NCBI GenBank assembly: GCA_947474855.1
Contig: CANJKV010000001.1
Span: 45,622 to 109,621 of the forward strand
From: Aurantimonadaceae bacterium
Lineage (GTDB): Bacteria; Pseudomonadota; Alphaproteobacteria; Rhizobiales; Rhizobiaceae
DNA: 64,000 nucleotides
Direction: 5' to 3'
This document shows positions 34,935-45,823 of the stretch, piece after piece. The notes under the pieces were generated by a model. That model did no database searches. It was not told the origin of the DNA and was given only the letters and a program-made list of their open reading frames with translations. Within the stretch, counting starts at the first letter, position 1, and the number at the start of each line of letters is the position of its first letter. The position numbers were made by a program, and so were the translations under genes.

Positions 34935-36704
34935 ATGGGTATTCTCGCGAGTGGACGCTATCGAGGCCAGTTCGATGGCGGGCAAACCATGATCCTGCGC
35001 TGCGAACGGGATGCCGCGAGCGGCGGACTGGCGCGGATCAGCGGCGACGTCGCGGAGCCCGACGCAGCGATCTACTCATTCGTATCGGACCCGCCCGGCA
35101 ACGCCGGCTTTCCATCCGAGGGGGCCGACGGATTCCTGCGGTTCTCGGCCGAAACGGTGAGCCGGACGGGCGCGAACGCTTTTCGCATCACGCTCGATCT
35201 GCTGCCGCGCGAGGCTGGGCAGGTCGACGTCAGGCTGGTCAGTCCCCTGGCCGTCATGAACGGCAGCCTGTCCTTCGTCGACAGCCTGTTCCGCAGCCTC
35301 GTCCTGCGCGTCGACGTCTGGCCCGGCGTGGTCCCGCGCGAGCCGGTCGACAACGGTTCCGAGTGCGGGCGCCAGATCGTGTCCGCCTTGGCCGCGGCAG
35401 GCATCGCGGCGACGATCGAGCCCGGGGTCGCGCCAGATCCCGCGGCGACGCCGCGGCGGATGGAGTTCCGCGACCTTCATGCCTGGCTGCGCAATCTCCC
35501 GCCGACGTCTCTCAGCAACGGCGACTTTTTCGTCAGCCTGCTACTCGGCAGCAGCCTGGCCGGGGGTACCGGCAAGCACACGCAAGGCATGATGTACGAG
35601 ACCTTCGGCGAGCGGGCTCGCCAGGGCGTCGCCGTCTTCCTCGACCACTCGGCCTTCGGAACGCCGAACGAGACCGTCTGGCACCGCGAGTTCGTCTTCT
35701 CCGTGCTGCACGAGATCGGGCACGCCCTGAACCTTCCCCATGCTTGGCTCGCCGAGCCTCCGGGACCATCCGCCCTGTCCTGGATGACCTATCCCGACCG
35801 ATATCCCGGCGGCATCGCCCCCTTCTGGACGGCCTTCGAGCCGGGCTGCTTCGGCGAGACCGAACTGCCCTACCTGCGTCACGCCTATCACTGCGACATC
35901 GCACCGGGGCAGAGCCACTTCGACGAGCGCGCTTGGCCCGGCTTCGTGCGGGGCGGCGGCAGCGACCTGACGAGCGCGCGCCGATCATCATCCGCCGGAT
36001 TGGCGATCGCGCCGCTGAAGCCGCACTACGCCCTGGGCGAGCCGATCTTCCTTCGCGCCGAAATCCGGAACACGGGCGCGCGGTGGCTGTCCTTCGTCGA
36101 CGCTCTCGACCCGAGCGACGGATGGCTCGACGTCGTCGTCACGACGCCGGACGGGAGCCGGCGCAGCTTCGTTCCACCAGCTCGCCTGTGTCAGACGCCA
36201 CGCCGCCGGCGCCTGGAGCCCGGTGCCTGCAAGCCGTTCGACGGCATCCTTCTCAGCTTCTCGCAGGACGGACCGCTGTTCGAGGAACCGGGACTCTACC
36301 GGATCGAGGCGCGCTTCGACGGACTGCAGAACGGGCCGCTTCTCGCCGCCACCGAGATTCGCATCCTGTACCCGACGCGAAACGAGGAGCTGTTCGCGCG
36401 GGCGCTGTTCGCCGACGCCGCTCTGTGCCGTGCCATCTGGCTGCGCCATCCCCTATCCGAGAAGCAGGCCTGGGCGGGCATGATGGACAAGCACGCACAC
36501 CTTCTGCCGACGGACGCCGACAACACCACGAGCGCCTATCTGCACTACGTCGCAGCTCAGGGCTGGCTGAAGCCGCACCGCGAGGGCGTCGACGGCCAGG
36601 ACTGCGGCATCAGCCGCGGCAAAGCCAAGGCGCACCTGCAGGCAGTCGAGCCGGCCAACCTTCCGCAGAGCGTCGGCCGATTGCGAGCGCGGCTCGCGCG
36701 GTGA
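34935..36704 (+). CDS. Putative metzincin-type zinc metalloprotease
   Basis: A 589-residue protein with the extended zinc motif H259-E-x-x-H263-x5-H269 (LHEIGHALNLPHAW) and a probable Met-turn at M284 (LSWMTYP), which together mark a metzincin-like peptidase. The C-terminal half (about 355-460) reads like a beta-sandwich domain. No signal peptide is obvious from either start (34935, or 34896 in frame), so secretion by a non-Sec route or a cytoplasmic location is open. It is divergent from the giant oxidase operon and ends 10 bases before a truncated P-type ATPase on the other strand. Substrate unknown. Confidence 0.75.
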   Translation: MGILASGRYRGQFDGGQTMILRCERDAASGGLARISGDVAEPDAAIYSFVSDPPGNAGFPSEGADGFLRFSAETVSRTGANAFRITLDLLPREAGQVDVRLVSPLAVMNGSLSFVDSLFRSLVLRVDVWPGVVPREPVDNGSECGRQIVSALAAAGIAATIEPGVAPDPAATPRRMEFRDLHAWLRNLPPTSLSNGDFFVSLLLGSSLAGGTGKHTQGMMYETFGERARQGVAVFLDHSAFGTPNETVWHREFVFSVLHEIGHALNLPHAWLAEPPGPSALSWMTYPDRYPGGIAPFWTAFEPGCFGETELPYLRHAYHCDIAPGQSHFDERAWPGFVRGGGSDLTSARRSSSAGLAIAPLKPHYALGEPIFLRAEIRNTGARWLSFVDALDPSDGWLDVVVTTPDGSRRSFVPPARLCQTPRRRRLEPGACKPFDGILLSFSQDGPLFEEPGLYRIEARFDGLQNGPLLAATEIRILYPTRNEELFARALFADAALCRAIWLRHPLSEKQAWAGMMDKHAHLLPTDADNTTSAYLHYVAAQGWLKPHREGVDGQDCGISRGKAKAHLQAVEPANLPQSVGRLRARLAR

Positions 36705-36714
36705 CCGGGACGCC

Positions 36715-37368
36715 TCAACGACCGACGTGACAGCAGACTCGCGCGAGAGCGGCCCGGAGGTTCGCCAGGATGATCACGGCGCCGACAGCGGCGACCGTCA
36801 TCAGCATCTCGATCGAGAAGGGCGTGCCGTAGCGCGCCTCGGTGATCGCCCGCCGGGCGACGGGCACGAGGCGAATAGCCAGCGCGAGCAGGAAGGCGTC
36901 TCGCTCCATACCGGGCACGGCATGGCCGAAGACGTAGGCCGCGACGAGCGCGGCGCCGCAGGCGGCGGTCAGGCGCGCCTTGCGGGTCTTCCACCAGGCG
37001 GCTCCGCCTCCGTTTTCCGCGTGGGAATGCAGATGCCCGTGGGCGGACGCCCATTCGTTATGTCCGCGATGGTCACGGCCGACATGCGAGGCTGTTGCCG
37101 ATCCGGGTCCGACGGCGGCCGGCGCGATGCCGTAGCCGAGGTTCCTCACCTGCCGCTCCAGCGCGCCAGCATCGGGGGAGGAAACATGGGTGACCGTCAT
37201 CGTCTCCGTGGAGACCGAAACCGAGACGTCCTCCAGGCCGGGAAACAGTCTGACGGCCGTACCAACCTTCGCAGCGCAGGACGCGCAATCCATGCGGGAT
37301 AGATGGTAGCGGGAACGATCGAGAGCGGCGCTCATGGGACAAGTCCTCGTTTGTCCCGCTATCGCCAC
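36715..37368 (-). pseudogene. Truncated Zn/Cd/Pb P-type ATPase (N-terminal remnant)
   Basis: The frame encodes the first ~217 residues of a ZntA/CadA-type pump. It has a heavy-metal-associated domain with the MDCASCAAK ligand motif, a His-rich linker (HNEWASAHGHLHSHAENGG), a first membrane segment, and the ARYGTPFSIEMLMTVAAVGAVI segment that precedes the third helix. After that, homology stops in ILANLRAALARVCCHVGR and a stop codon. The phosphorylation domain (DKTGT), the CPC membrane motif and the ATP-binding domain are all missing, so it cannot pump. The break lies 10 bases from the protease gene's end, suggesting a deletion or rearrangement joint there. The start may be 37368 or 37335 (MSAALDRSRY). 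Confidence 0.8.
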
Positions 37369-37492
37369 GTCCTCCAGCGACTAGAGGATCAAGCGCTTGG
37401 TCGATCACGGCTCCTTGAACATCTCGCCGGCTCGAGCAGCCTCGCCCGGTCGGCTCGCCGCGGCCTCGTCGGCGTGAAGGAAGCAGCCGGTC

Positions 37493-38092
37493 TCATCGAA
37501 CGCTGCCGACGAGAAGGTCGCGAATGTCTTCGATCGTGACCCAGCGTCCGGCATGAGCCTCGGACTGGCGCTTCAGGTAGGTGTAGGGCGTCAGCTCCCA
37601 GGCGAGGACCCGATCCTCGAGGTTGTCGAGGATGAAGTCGCCCTGGTCGGTGCGCAGAGTCAGGACCGCGTGGCCGTCGCCGTTGCTCTGCCGCACGACG
37701 GTGATCAGGAGGGCCGAGGCCGGAACGCCCTCCGTCTCCAGGACCCGCTGCTTGAACAGGACGTAGTCCTCGCAGTCTCCCTCGCTCGTCGGATAGGACC
37801 AGAACTCCGATAGGCCGTGCATCTCCTGATCGGTGCGGGGCTGGATACGGACGTTCGCGAGATAGTTCACGCGCTGCACGGTCTGCCAGAGTTCGGGCGT
37901 CAGCTTCACGATGGCCCGAACGGCGTTGGCCGTGCAGCGCGAGGGCTCGCGGCGGCAGAAGTCGTGGTGGCCGATCGGCTGAGAGGCCGGACCTGTCGTC
38001 GGCATCGGTCTTCCCGCCTGCGCCGAGGTGGCCGTCACGACCCCCAGCGCCGTGAAGACCAGCGCAACCAAGGCACGACGAACCGCTCGCAT
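37493..38092 (-). CDS. Bacterial transglutaminase-like cysteine peptidase (BTLCP)
   Basis: A 199-residue exported protein: signal peptide VALVFTALGVVTATSAQA, then a transglutaminase-like fold with the triad C107 (EGDCEDYV), H141 (GDGHAVLTL) and D156 (FILDNL). LWQTVQRVNYLANVRIQPRTD is typical of the proteobacterial BTLCP family (LapG relatives). LapG enzymes cleave surface adhesins and are regulated by c-di-GMP receptors, but no LapA/LapD-like gene is nearby and most alphaproteobacterial BTLCPs are uncharacterised. The 124-base gap before the ATPase remnant (37369-37492) holds nothing recognisable. Confidence 0.88.
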   Translation of the reverse strand: MRAVRRALVALVFTALGVVTATSAQAGRPMPTTGPASQPIGHHDFCRREPSRCTANAVRAIVKLTPELWQTVQRVNYLANVRIQPRTDQEMHGLSEFWSYPTSEGDCEDYVLFKQRVLETEGVPASALLITVVRQSNGDGHAVLTLRTDQGDFILDNLEDRVLAWELTPYTYLKRQSEAHAGRWVTIEDIRDLLVGSVR

Positions 38093-38461
38093 CCCCGTCC
38101 CCCGCTCCGTCCCGTCCCCGTCCCGCCGCTCGGTGGCGGTGGTTAACGAAAACTTAACGCTGCTGGGCCGTCTCGGACAGGATGGTCTCGGCCATCGTGG
38201 TTAATACCCACAATCTTAAACATTGCCGCGGCCATTGCATCGGAGCGAGCTCCACATCAGCGCGTCGGGCAGCATCGTCGCACCGCCGCAAGCGTCGAGC
38301 GCGTGCGGGATGACGGGCCCGAGCCGGGTGACGGCACTGCCTGAGCGACCACTGACCGGCCGTCGTCGCGCCACCCGGCCGGTCAGGCGCTCGGCCGCAC
38401 CGGCGCGCCCCGCGACAAGGCACGGGCGGCGTCCTCCGGCGCGACGGCGGTCGAAGTCGCG
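38093..38461. other. 369-base gap between BTLCP and aconitase genes
   Basis: No convincing coding frame. GTGGTTAA occurs twice (38139-38146 and 38197-38204), and the region around 38140-38220 is locally A+T-rich with GTTAAC and CTTAAA stretches, so it probably contains the BTLCP promoter on the minus strand. The remainder (38225-38461) shows nothing I can identify. Confidence 0.4.
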
Positions 38462-41065
<2,604 letters not shown>

Positions 41066-41153
41066 CGATCCCCCTTCGAGGCTGCTTTGCCTTGTCATGA
41101 GTCGGGTGTCCGCCCCCTCTCCGCAGAGGGCCGGCATGTACCACAAATCACAT

Positions 41154-41166
41154 AAAATGCAATTTG
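41154..41166 (-). promoter_or_regulatory. Candidate GntR box upstream of aconitase
   Basis: On the minus strand this reads CAAATTGCATTTT, inside an A+T-rich patch about 90 bases upstream of the aconitase ATG. The same string with one change occurs upstream of the tctC gene on the far side of gntR. Confidence 0.5.
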
Positions 41167-41236
41167 CAGCGAGATGCCGCCGCTGCGCCTGCGATTTGGT
41201 CGACCAGAAGCGACGGACGCGGGCGGGGCCTGGCCG

Positions 41237-42127
41237 CTAACCGACCACCGTCGGGCTCTTGATCGCGCCGGCACCCAGGATGTGCGCCTTCAGGAAGGCT
41301 GAGGCGCGGGCCAGCTCGCCGGCCTCGATCATGTCGAGGATCAAGAGATGCTCCTTCGACTGAAGCGGCAGGCGCGAGCGGTCCACCGTCGCGCGATATT
41401 CCAGGAGCCGGCGCAGACGATTCACCCGCACCAGCGCGTCGGTGAAGAAGGCATTGCCGGCGCAGCCGACGAGCATCTCGTGGAAGCGCGAGTTCAGTTC
41501 GAAAAGCCGCGCTCGCCCCATGCGCTCGAAGCCGCCGGCGAGGATCTCCTCCTGGCTGGCCCGCGCCTCGGCAAAAGCCGCTCGGTCGATACCGAAGCTC
41601 GGCAGGAGGAGCGCCTGGCTCTCCACGGAAGCCCGGAACTGGTAGGCGTCATCGTAGGCCGCGCGCGAGCGCAGCCCCGCCAGGAACTCCCAGCCGTTGC
41701 CGGGACGCCGGTCGGCCCAGCCCTCGTTCCGGATGCGGTTGAGGGTCTTGAGGAGGCGGGCGCGCGCCAGGCCGTAGAGGCGCATCAGCTCGTTCTCGCT
41801 GACGCGCTCCGGCAGACGGCCGGACAGGCAGTCGTCGACGATGCGCGCGTAGACCTCGTCTTCCGGCTCGGCCGCGGCGGCAGGATCGGCCAGCGGCGAG
41901 GCGATGTCGTTCGGCGCCTTGGCGAGGAAGTAGCCGCGGTTCGGCTCGAGGCGGACGATCCCCTCCTCGGCCATTCGCTTCAGGGCGGCGCTGACGGGGG
42001 CGCGCGACAGTCGCAGCGCGTCGGCGAGACCTTGAGCGGGCAGATGCTCACCCGGCGTCAGTCCTCGGTCGCGGATGTGGGCGATGATGCGCGAGGCCGT
42101 CGGGACAGACAGATTCGGCCGTGCCAT
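41237..42127 (-). CDS. GntR-family regulator with two winged-helix segments and an FCD domain
   Basis: A 296-residue regulator. Residues 9-70 form a GntR winged helix (LADALRLSRAPVSAALKRMAEEGIVRLEPNRGYFLAK). A second segment, 90-150, looks like another winged helix (YARIVDDCLSGRLPERVSENELMRLYGLARARLLKTLNRIRNEGW). An FCD-type all-helical effector domain follows from about 155 to 285. Most FadR-like regulators have only one DNA-binding domain. I start at the ATG at 42127; the frame continues to 42196. Its neighbours are aconitase and a tricarboxylate-type binding protein, so a citrate- or aconitate-like effector is plausible. Confidence 0.85.
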   Translation of the reverse strand: MARPNLSVPTASRIIAHIRDRGLTPGEHLPAQGLADALRLSRAPVSAALKRMAEEGIVRLEPNRGYFLAKAPNDIASPLADPAAAAEPEDEVYARIVDDCLSGRLPERVSENELMRLYGLARARLLKTLNRIRNEGWADRRPGNGWEFLAGLRSRAAYDDAYQFRASVESQALLLPSFGIDRAAFAEARASQEEILAGGFERMGRARLFELNSRFHEMLVGCAGNAFFTDALVRVNRLRRLLEYRATVDRSRLPLQSKEHLLILDMIEAGELARASAFLKAHILGAGAIKSPTVVG

Positions 42128-42193
42128 CTCGATAACTCCTCCGCGACGCCCGTCAGGCTCTAGCACGAGGCTCACCGGACGAGCCACAGTCGA

Positions 42194-42206
42194 CAAATTG
42201 CTTTTT
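42194..42206 (+). promoter_or_regulatory. Candidate GntR box upstream of tctC
   Basis: CAAATTGCTTTTT on the plus strand, in an A+T-rich patch 50 bases before the tctC ATG. It matches the site before aconitase at 12 of 13 positions, and both are oriented toward the gene they would control. Confidence 0.5.
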
Positions 42207-42255
42207 GATTTTAATTAGTGCAATGAACGGGCGTTCGATCCATGGGAGAACCTCG

Positions 42256-43242
42256 ATGCTCCGTTTCAATCGCCGCGCCCTGCTCGGCGCCTTGTCGGCC
42301 GTAACGCTCGTCCTCGCGGCGCCGCTTGCAGGACCCGTTCAAGCCCAGGAGGCGCTGCCCGAGCTCAAGCTCATGGCGCCGGCCGGCGCGGGCGGCGGCT
42401 GGGACACGGCTGCGCGCACGTTGCAGGAGGTGATGACGCAGGCCGGCGTCGCGCGCTCCGTCCAGGTGATCAACGTGGCCGGCGCCGGCGGAACGGTGGG
42501 TCTCGCCCAGTTCGTCGGCCAGGCGGACGGCGATCCGAGCCAGCTCATGGTCGGCGGCATCACGATGGTCGGCGCCATCATCTCCAACAAGGCGCCGGTT
42601 TCGCTCGATCAGGTAACGCCCCTCGCCCGCCTGACCGGCGACCCTCTCGTCATCGTCGTCCCGAAGGACTCGCCGCTGAAGACCATCGACGACCTGATCG
42701 CCGCGCTCAAGGCGGACGTGGCGTCGACGACCTGGGCGGGCGGCTCGGCCGGCGGAGCCGACCACATCCTCGCGGCCCTCGTCACCAAAGCTGCGGGCGT
42801 CGACCCGGCCAAGGTCAACTACGTCGCCTTCTCCGGCGGCGGCGAAGCCCTGGCCGCCATGCTCGGCGGGCGCGTTTCGGCGGGCGTTTCGGGCTACGGC
42901 GAGTTCGAGAGTCAGATCGAGACCGGCGAGTTGCGCGCGCTCGCCCTCTCCTCGCCCGAGCGGCTCGCGGGCGTCGATGTGCCGACGCTGAAGGAGCAGG
43001 GCGTCGACGTCGAGGTCGTCAACTGGCGCGCCCTCTTCGCCGGCCCAAACATCGCGGACGAGGACAAGGCGAAACTCTCGGCCGCCGTCGAAACGACCGT
43101 CAAGTCTCCGGAATGGACGGAAGTCCTGAAGACCCGTGGCTGGACCGACTACTACGCTCCCGCCGACGAGTTCGCCGCCTTCGTGTCGTCCGAGAACGCG
43201 CGCGTCGGCGAGATCCTGAAGTCGGTCGGCCTCGCCGACTGA
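42256..43242 (+). CDS. Bug/TctC-family tricarboxylate-type binding protein
   Basis: A 328-residue exported protein. The leader MLRFNRRALLGALSAVTLVLAAPLAGPVQAQ has an RR pair followed by hydrophobics and could be Tat- or Sec-dependent. The mature part (LPELKLMAPAGAGGGWDTAARTLQEVM) is typical of TctC proteins of the tripartite tricarboxylate transporters. A GGGAGAA site precedes the ATG at 42256; the upstream frame to 42205 runs through the promoter. It is divergent from the GntR gene. As with the copy after gudD, no TctA/TctB genes are nearby. Linkage to aconitase suggests a citrate- or aconitate-like ligand. Confidence 0.88.
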   Translation: MLRFNRRALLGALSAVTLVLAAPLAGPVQAQEALPELKLMAPAGAGGGWDTAARTLQEVMTQAGVARSVQVINVAGAGGTVGLAQFVGQADGDPSQLMVGGITMVGAIISNKAPVSLDQVTPLARLTGDPLVIVVPKDSPLKTIDDLIAALKADVASTTWAGGSAGGADHILAALVTKAAGVDPAKVNYVAFSGGGEALAAMLGGRVSAGVSGYGEFESQIETGELRALALSSPERLAGVDVPTLKEQGVDVEVVNWRALFAGPNIADEDKAKLSAAVETTVKSPEWTEVLKTRGWTDYYAPADEFAAFVSSENARVGEILKSVGLAD

Positions 43243-43250
43243 GCGCAAGC

Positions 43251-43278
43251 GCCGGCGGCCGACCCATCGGCCGCCGGC
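43251..43278 (+). terminator. Strong stem-loop after tctC
   Basis: GCCGGCGGCCGA (43251-43262) pairs perfectly with TCGGCCGCCGGC (43267-43278) around a CCCA loop, eight bases after the stop codon. The 12-bp stem is very stable, but no T-run follows. The remainder of the gap to 43438 shows nothing clear. Confidence 0.55.
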
Positions 43279-43438
43279 GGGAGCCTCGCGCTCCAGGGGA
43301 GTGCGAGGCAGACGTGACCGGCAGCGCGAACGCGCGACGGAAAACCAGCCCCGAACGACGGATGTTCACCGGCGCTCGCAGATGATGTAGGCTCCGGGGA
43401 CCAAGGCGTATCGGGCGCGGGATGGCTGGGAGGGTTTC

Positions 43439-43987
43439 GTGGAGGCGGTCGGCAGCGGCTATCGCACCACGGCACGGCTCCTGCACTGGACGGTCGCCGT
43501 TCTGGTTCTCGGCATGATACCGGCGGGCCTCGCCATGACGACGGAGGGCCTGCCGCGCGGCGTGCGCGACATGCTGTTCATCGGGCACAAGAACGCGGGC
43601 GCCCTGGTGCTCGTTCTGATGCTGGCGCGGATCGCCTTTCGCCTGACGCACAAGCCGCCGCCCTTGCCCGCCGACCTGCCGGCGGTCCAGCGGCATGTCG
43701 CGGCGGCGACGCACACCCTTCTCTACGTCGTCGTCCTCGTCATGGCCGTGTCCGGCTTCGTTCGCGTTCAAGCCGGCGGCTTTCCGATCGAGATGCTGGA
43801 CACGCTCGGCCTTCCGCCGCTCGTGCCGCGATCCGACGCTGTGGCCGAGACTGCGAAGCGCCTCCACTTCCTCGCGCACTACGTCGTTATCGGCCTCGTC
43901 GCCCTCCACATCGCGGGAGCGCTCCATCACGCGCTCTGGCGGAGGGACGGCCTCGTGCGGCGCATGTGGCCGCCGATCGCGCCGTGA
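43439..43987 (+). CDS. Cytochrome b561 (CybB-type)
   Basis: A 182-residue four-helix membrane protein. Heme-ligand-type histidines are at H16 (RLLHWTVA), H50 (FIGHKNAG), H147 (FLAHYV) and H157 (VALHIAGALHH), the pattern of bacterial di-heme b561. These proteins pass electrons across the inner membrane, for example to superoxide or a periplasmic partner. The GTG at 43439 follows GGGAGGG, which decides the start. It stands alone, converging on the methyltransferase gene with a four-base gap. Confidence 0.88.
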   Translation: MEAVGSGYRTTARLLHWTVAVLVLGMIPAGLAMTTEGLPRGVRDMLFIGHKNAGALVLVLMLARIAFRLTHKPPPLPADLPAVQRHVAAATHTLLYVVVLVMAVSGFVRVQAGGFPIEMLDTLGLPPLVPRSDAVAETAKRLHFLAHYVVIGLVALHIAGALHHALWRRDGLVRRMWPPIAP

Positions 43988-43991
43988 GCGC

Positions 43992-44780
43992 TCAGCGCGC
44001 GGCGGGGATGGCGAGAAGATCGACGTGGCCGACGGTGCACAGGGCGCCGCTCGCCGCCGCCGATCGCCGAAACGCTGCCCAGTCTTCGAGATCACCCGGC
44101 GAGATCCGGCCTGTCTCGGCCGCGGCCGCGGCGAAGCCGTCCAGAAAGGCACTCTGCAGCGCCGCATCGGCCGGGCCGAGGCGCCAGGCGCTGTCCGCGA
44201 GCCGGACCGCGAAGCCGCGCCGGCGGAACGCCTCGGCGCAGATGCGCGGCGCCGCCGGGCCCAGTGCGGCGCCGAAGCCCTTGTCACCGCCTTGATGCGC
44301 GACGAAGGCCGACACGACGGCCGCGTCGAGCGGATGCGGCACGCTCCAGCCGACGCGGCCGTCGACCGACAGAGCGGCGTAGAACGGCAGGCGGCGCTCG
44401 GCCAGCGCATCGGCGAGGCGCTCCACGAACGAGGCCGATACGAGATCGAGCAAGGCCGAGGCCGTGACGAGCCCGGCTCCGCCGATAAGATCAGGATCGA
44501 AGTCGGCGAGGTCGGCGGCGAACGTCTCGACCCTGTCGCCGCTTCGCTGCCGCGCCTGATCGAGAAGGTCGGGATCGGCGTCGACGAGGCGCCAGCGTGC
44601 GGCTTCGGCAAGCCGCGGCTGCAGAGCTCGAAAGCTAGAGCCCGTGCCGGCGCCGAGATCTACGACGAGGCCGCCGCGCGCGCCGGCAAGCTGCGCCGCT
44701 TCGGCGAGAAGGCGCGGATCGCGGGCGCGGGCGTCCGCGGGCTCGCGCAGATCCAGCCAGCCGCTGTCGAAGCCGCTCAC
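43992..44780 (-). CDS. Class I SAM-dependent methyltransferase
   Basis: A 262-residue Rossmann methyltransferase. Motif I is GLVVDLGAGTGSSFRAL (about 37-53), followed by the acidic residue in RLVDADPDLLDQA. The start is a GTG at 44780 that overlaps the glycosyltransferase stop as GTGA, so the two are translated together. It ends the operon of dehydrogenase, pterin-synthase-like protein and glycosyltransferase. The acceptor is unknown; a pterin glycoside or similar product of the operon is a guess from context. Confidence 0.82.
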   Translation of the reverse strand: MSGFDSGWLDLREPADARARDPRLLAEAAQLAGARGGLVVDLGAGTGSSFRALQPRLAEAARWRLVDADPDLLDQARQRSGDRVETFAADLADFDPDLIGGAGLVTASALLDLVSASFVERLADALAERRLPFYAALSVDGRVGWSVPHPLDAAVVSAFVAHQGGDKGFGAALGPAAPRICAEAFRRRGFAVRLADSAWRLGPADAALQSAFLDGFAAAAAETGRISPGDLEDWAAFRRSAAASGALCTVGHVDLLAIPAAR

Positions 44781-45823
44781 TGCCCTGCCTCGGTCAGCGC
44801 GCCGGCGACGAGCGTCGCCGTGTCCCGCCAGCTCGGCAGCAGCTCGGCGGCCTGGCGCGCGCCGCGCGCGAAGGCCACGCGCTCCGCGTCGCTGGACAGG
44901 AGCCGCCGCAGCGCCGAGGCTAGTCGAGCCGGGTCGTCCGGCGGCACCAGGATGCCGGCCGTTTCCGGAACGACATCGGGGACCGAGCCGGCTCGCGCGG
45001 CGATGATGGGCAGACCATGCGCCATGGCCTCGGCAAAGACCATGCCGTAGCCCTCGTAGCGGCTTGGAAGCGCGAAGACGTGGGCGCCGGCATATTCGGC
45101 CGAGGGATCGACCACACCGCCGACGAAGACCACGCGCCCGGAGAGGCCGTGCCTCGCCACCCGCTCGCGCAGCCCCGCGCCCCAGGCGGGGTCGATCGAG
45201 TCGCTCCCGACGATGCGGCAGCGCCAGTCGAGGTCGGCCACAAGGGCCAAGGCGTCGATCAGAACGTCGTGGCCCTTGCGCGGGATCAAGGACCCGACGG
45301 ACAGGACGAGCGGCGGGCCTGCCGGGGGCTCGCGCGCCGGCGCGCGATCGGTGCCGGGCGGCGCCACGGTCAGGCGTGCGCGCGGCACGCCGAAGGCCGC
45401 GACCAGGGTTTCCGCCGTGGCGGGGCTCGTCACGACGACGGCCAGGGCTTCCGCCAGCGCCTGCACCTCGGAGCCGCGCAGCTCGGCGGCGAGCGCGGGA
45501 TCGAGTCCGGTCTCGAGCGCCAGGGGATGGTGGACGAGCGCGACGAGGCGCAGCCGCCGCGCCTCGGCCGCAGCGGTCTTGGGCATCAGGGCGTAGGCAA
45601 GGCCATCAACGAGAACGAGGGCTCCGTCCGGAAGGGCTGCGAGCGCCGAAGAAGCTTCGGCCTCCGCCTCGCGCGCGTTGTCCGAAGCGAGCTGCGGCAG
45701 CGCGACGTGCCGGACGTCCCAGCCGAGGAGGCGCAGCTCGGCCATGAGGCGACGGTCGTAGCCGTAGCCGCCGGTACGCGCCTCGATGTCGCCGGGAACG
45801 ACGACGTGGAGGACGGCGCTCAC
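44777..45823 (-). CDS. GT4-family glycosyltransferase
   Basis: A 348-residue GT-B glycosyltransferase. The C-terminal nucleotide-sugar half has LVLSVGSLIPRKGHDVLIDAL near residue 187, ALPSRYEGYGMVFAEAMAHGLPIIA (with the EGYGMxxxEAM motif of GT4) and the NVPETAGILVPP-like VPETAGILVPPDD. The N-terminal glycine-rich GGYGYDRRL is the acceptor side. A GTG start at 45823 overlaps the previous gene's stop as GTGA. It transfers a sugar from a nucleotide donor to the product of the neighbouring enzymes, whose identity is unknown. Confidence 0.87.
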   Translation of the reverse strand: MSAVLHVVVPGDIEARTGGYGYDRRLMAELRLLGWDVRHVALPQLASDNAREAEAEASSALAALPDGALVLVDGLAYALMPKTAAAEARRLRLVALVHHPLALETGLDPALAAELRGSEVQALAEALAVVVTSPATAETLVAAFGVPRARLTVAPPGTDRAPAREPPAGPPLVLSVGSLIPRKGHDVLIDALALVADLDWRCRIVGSDSIDPAWGAGLRERVARHGLSGRVVFVGGVVDPSAEYAGAHVFALPSRYEGYGMVFAEAMAHGLPIIAARAGSVPDVVPETAGILVPPDDPARLASALRRLLSSDAERVAFARGARQAAELLPSWRDTATLVAGALTEAGQ

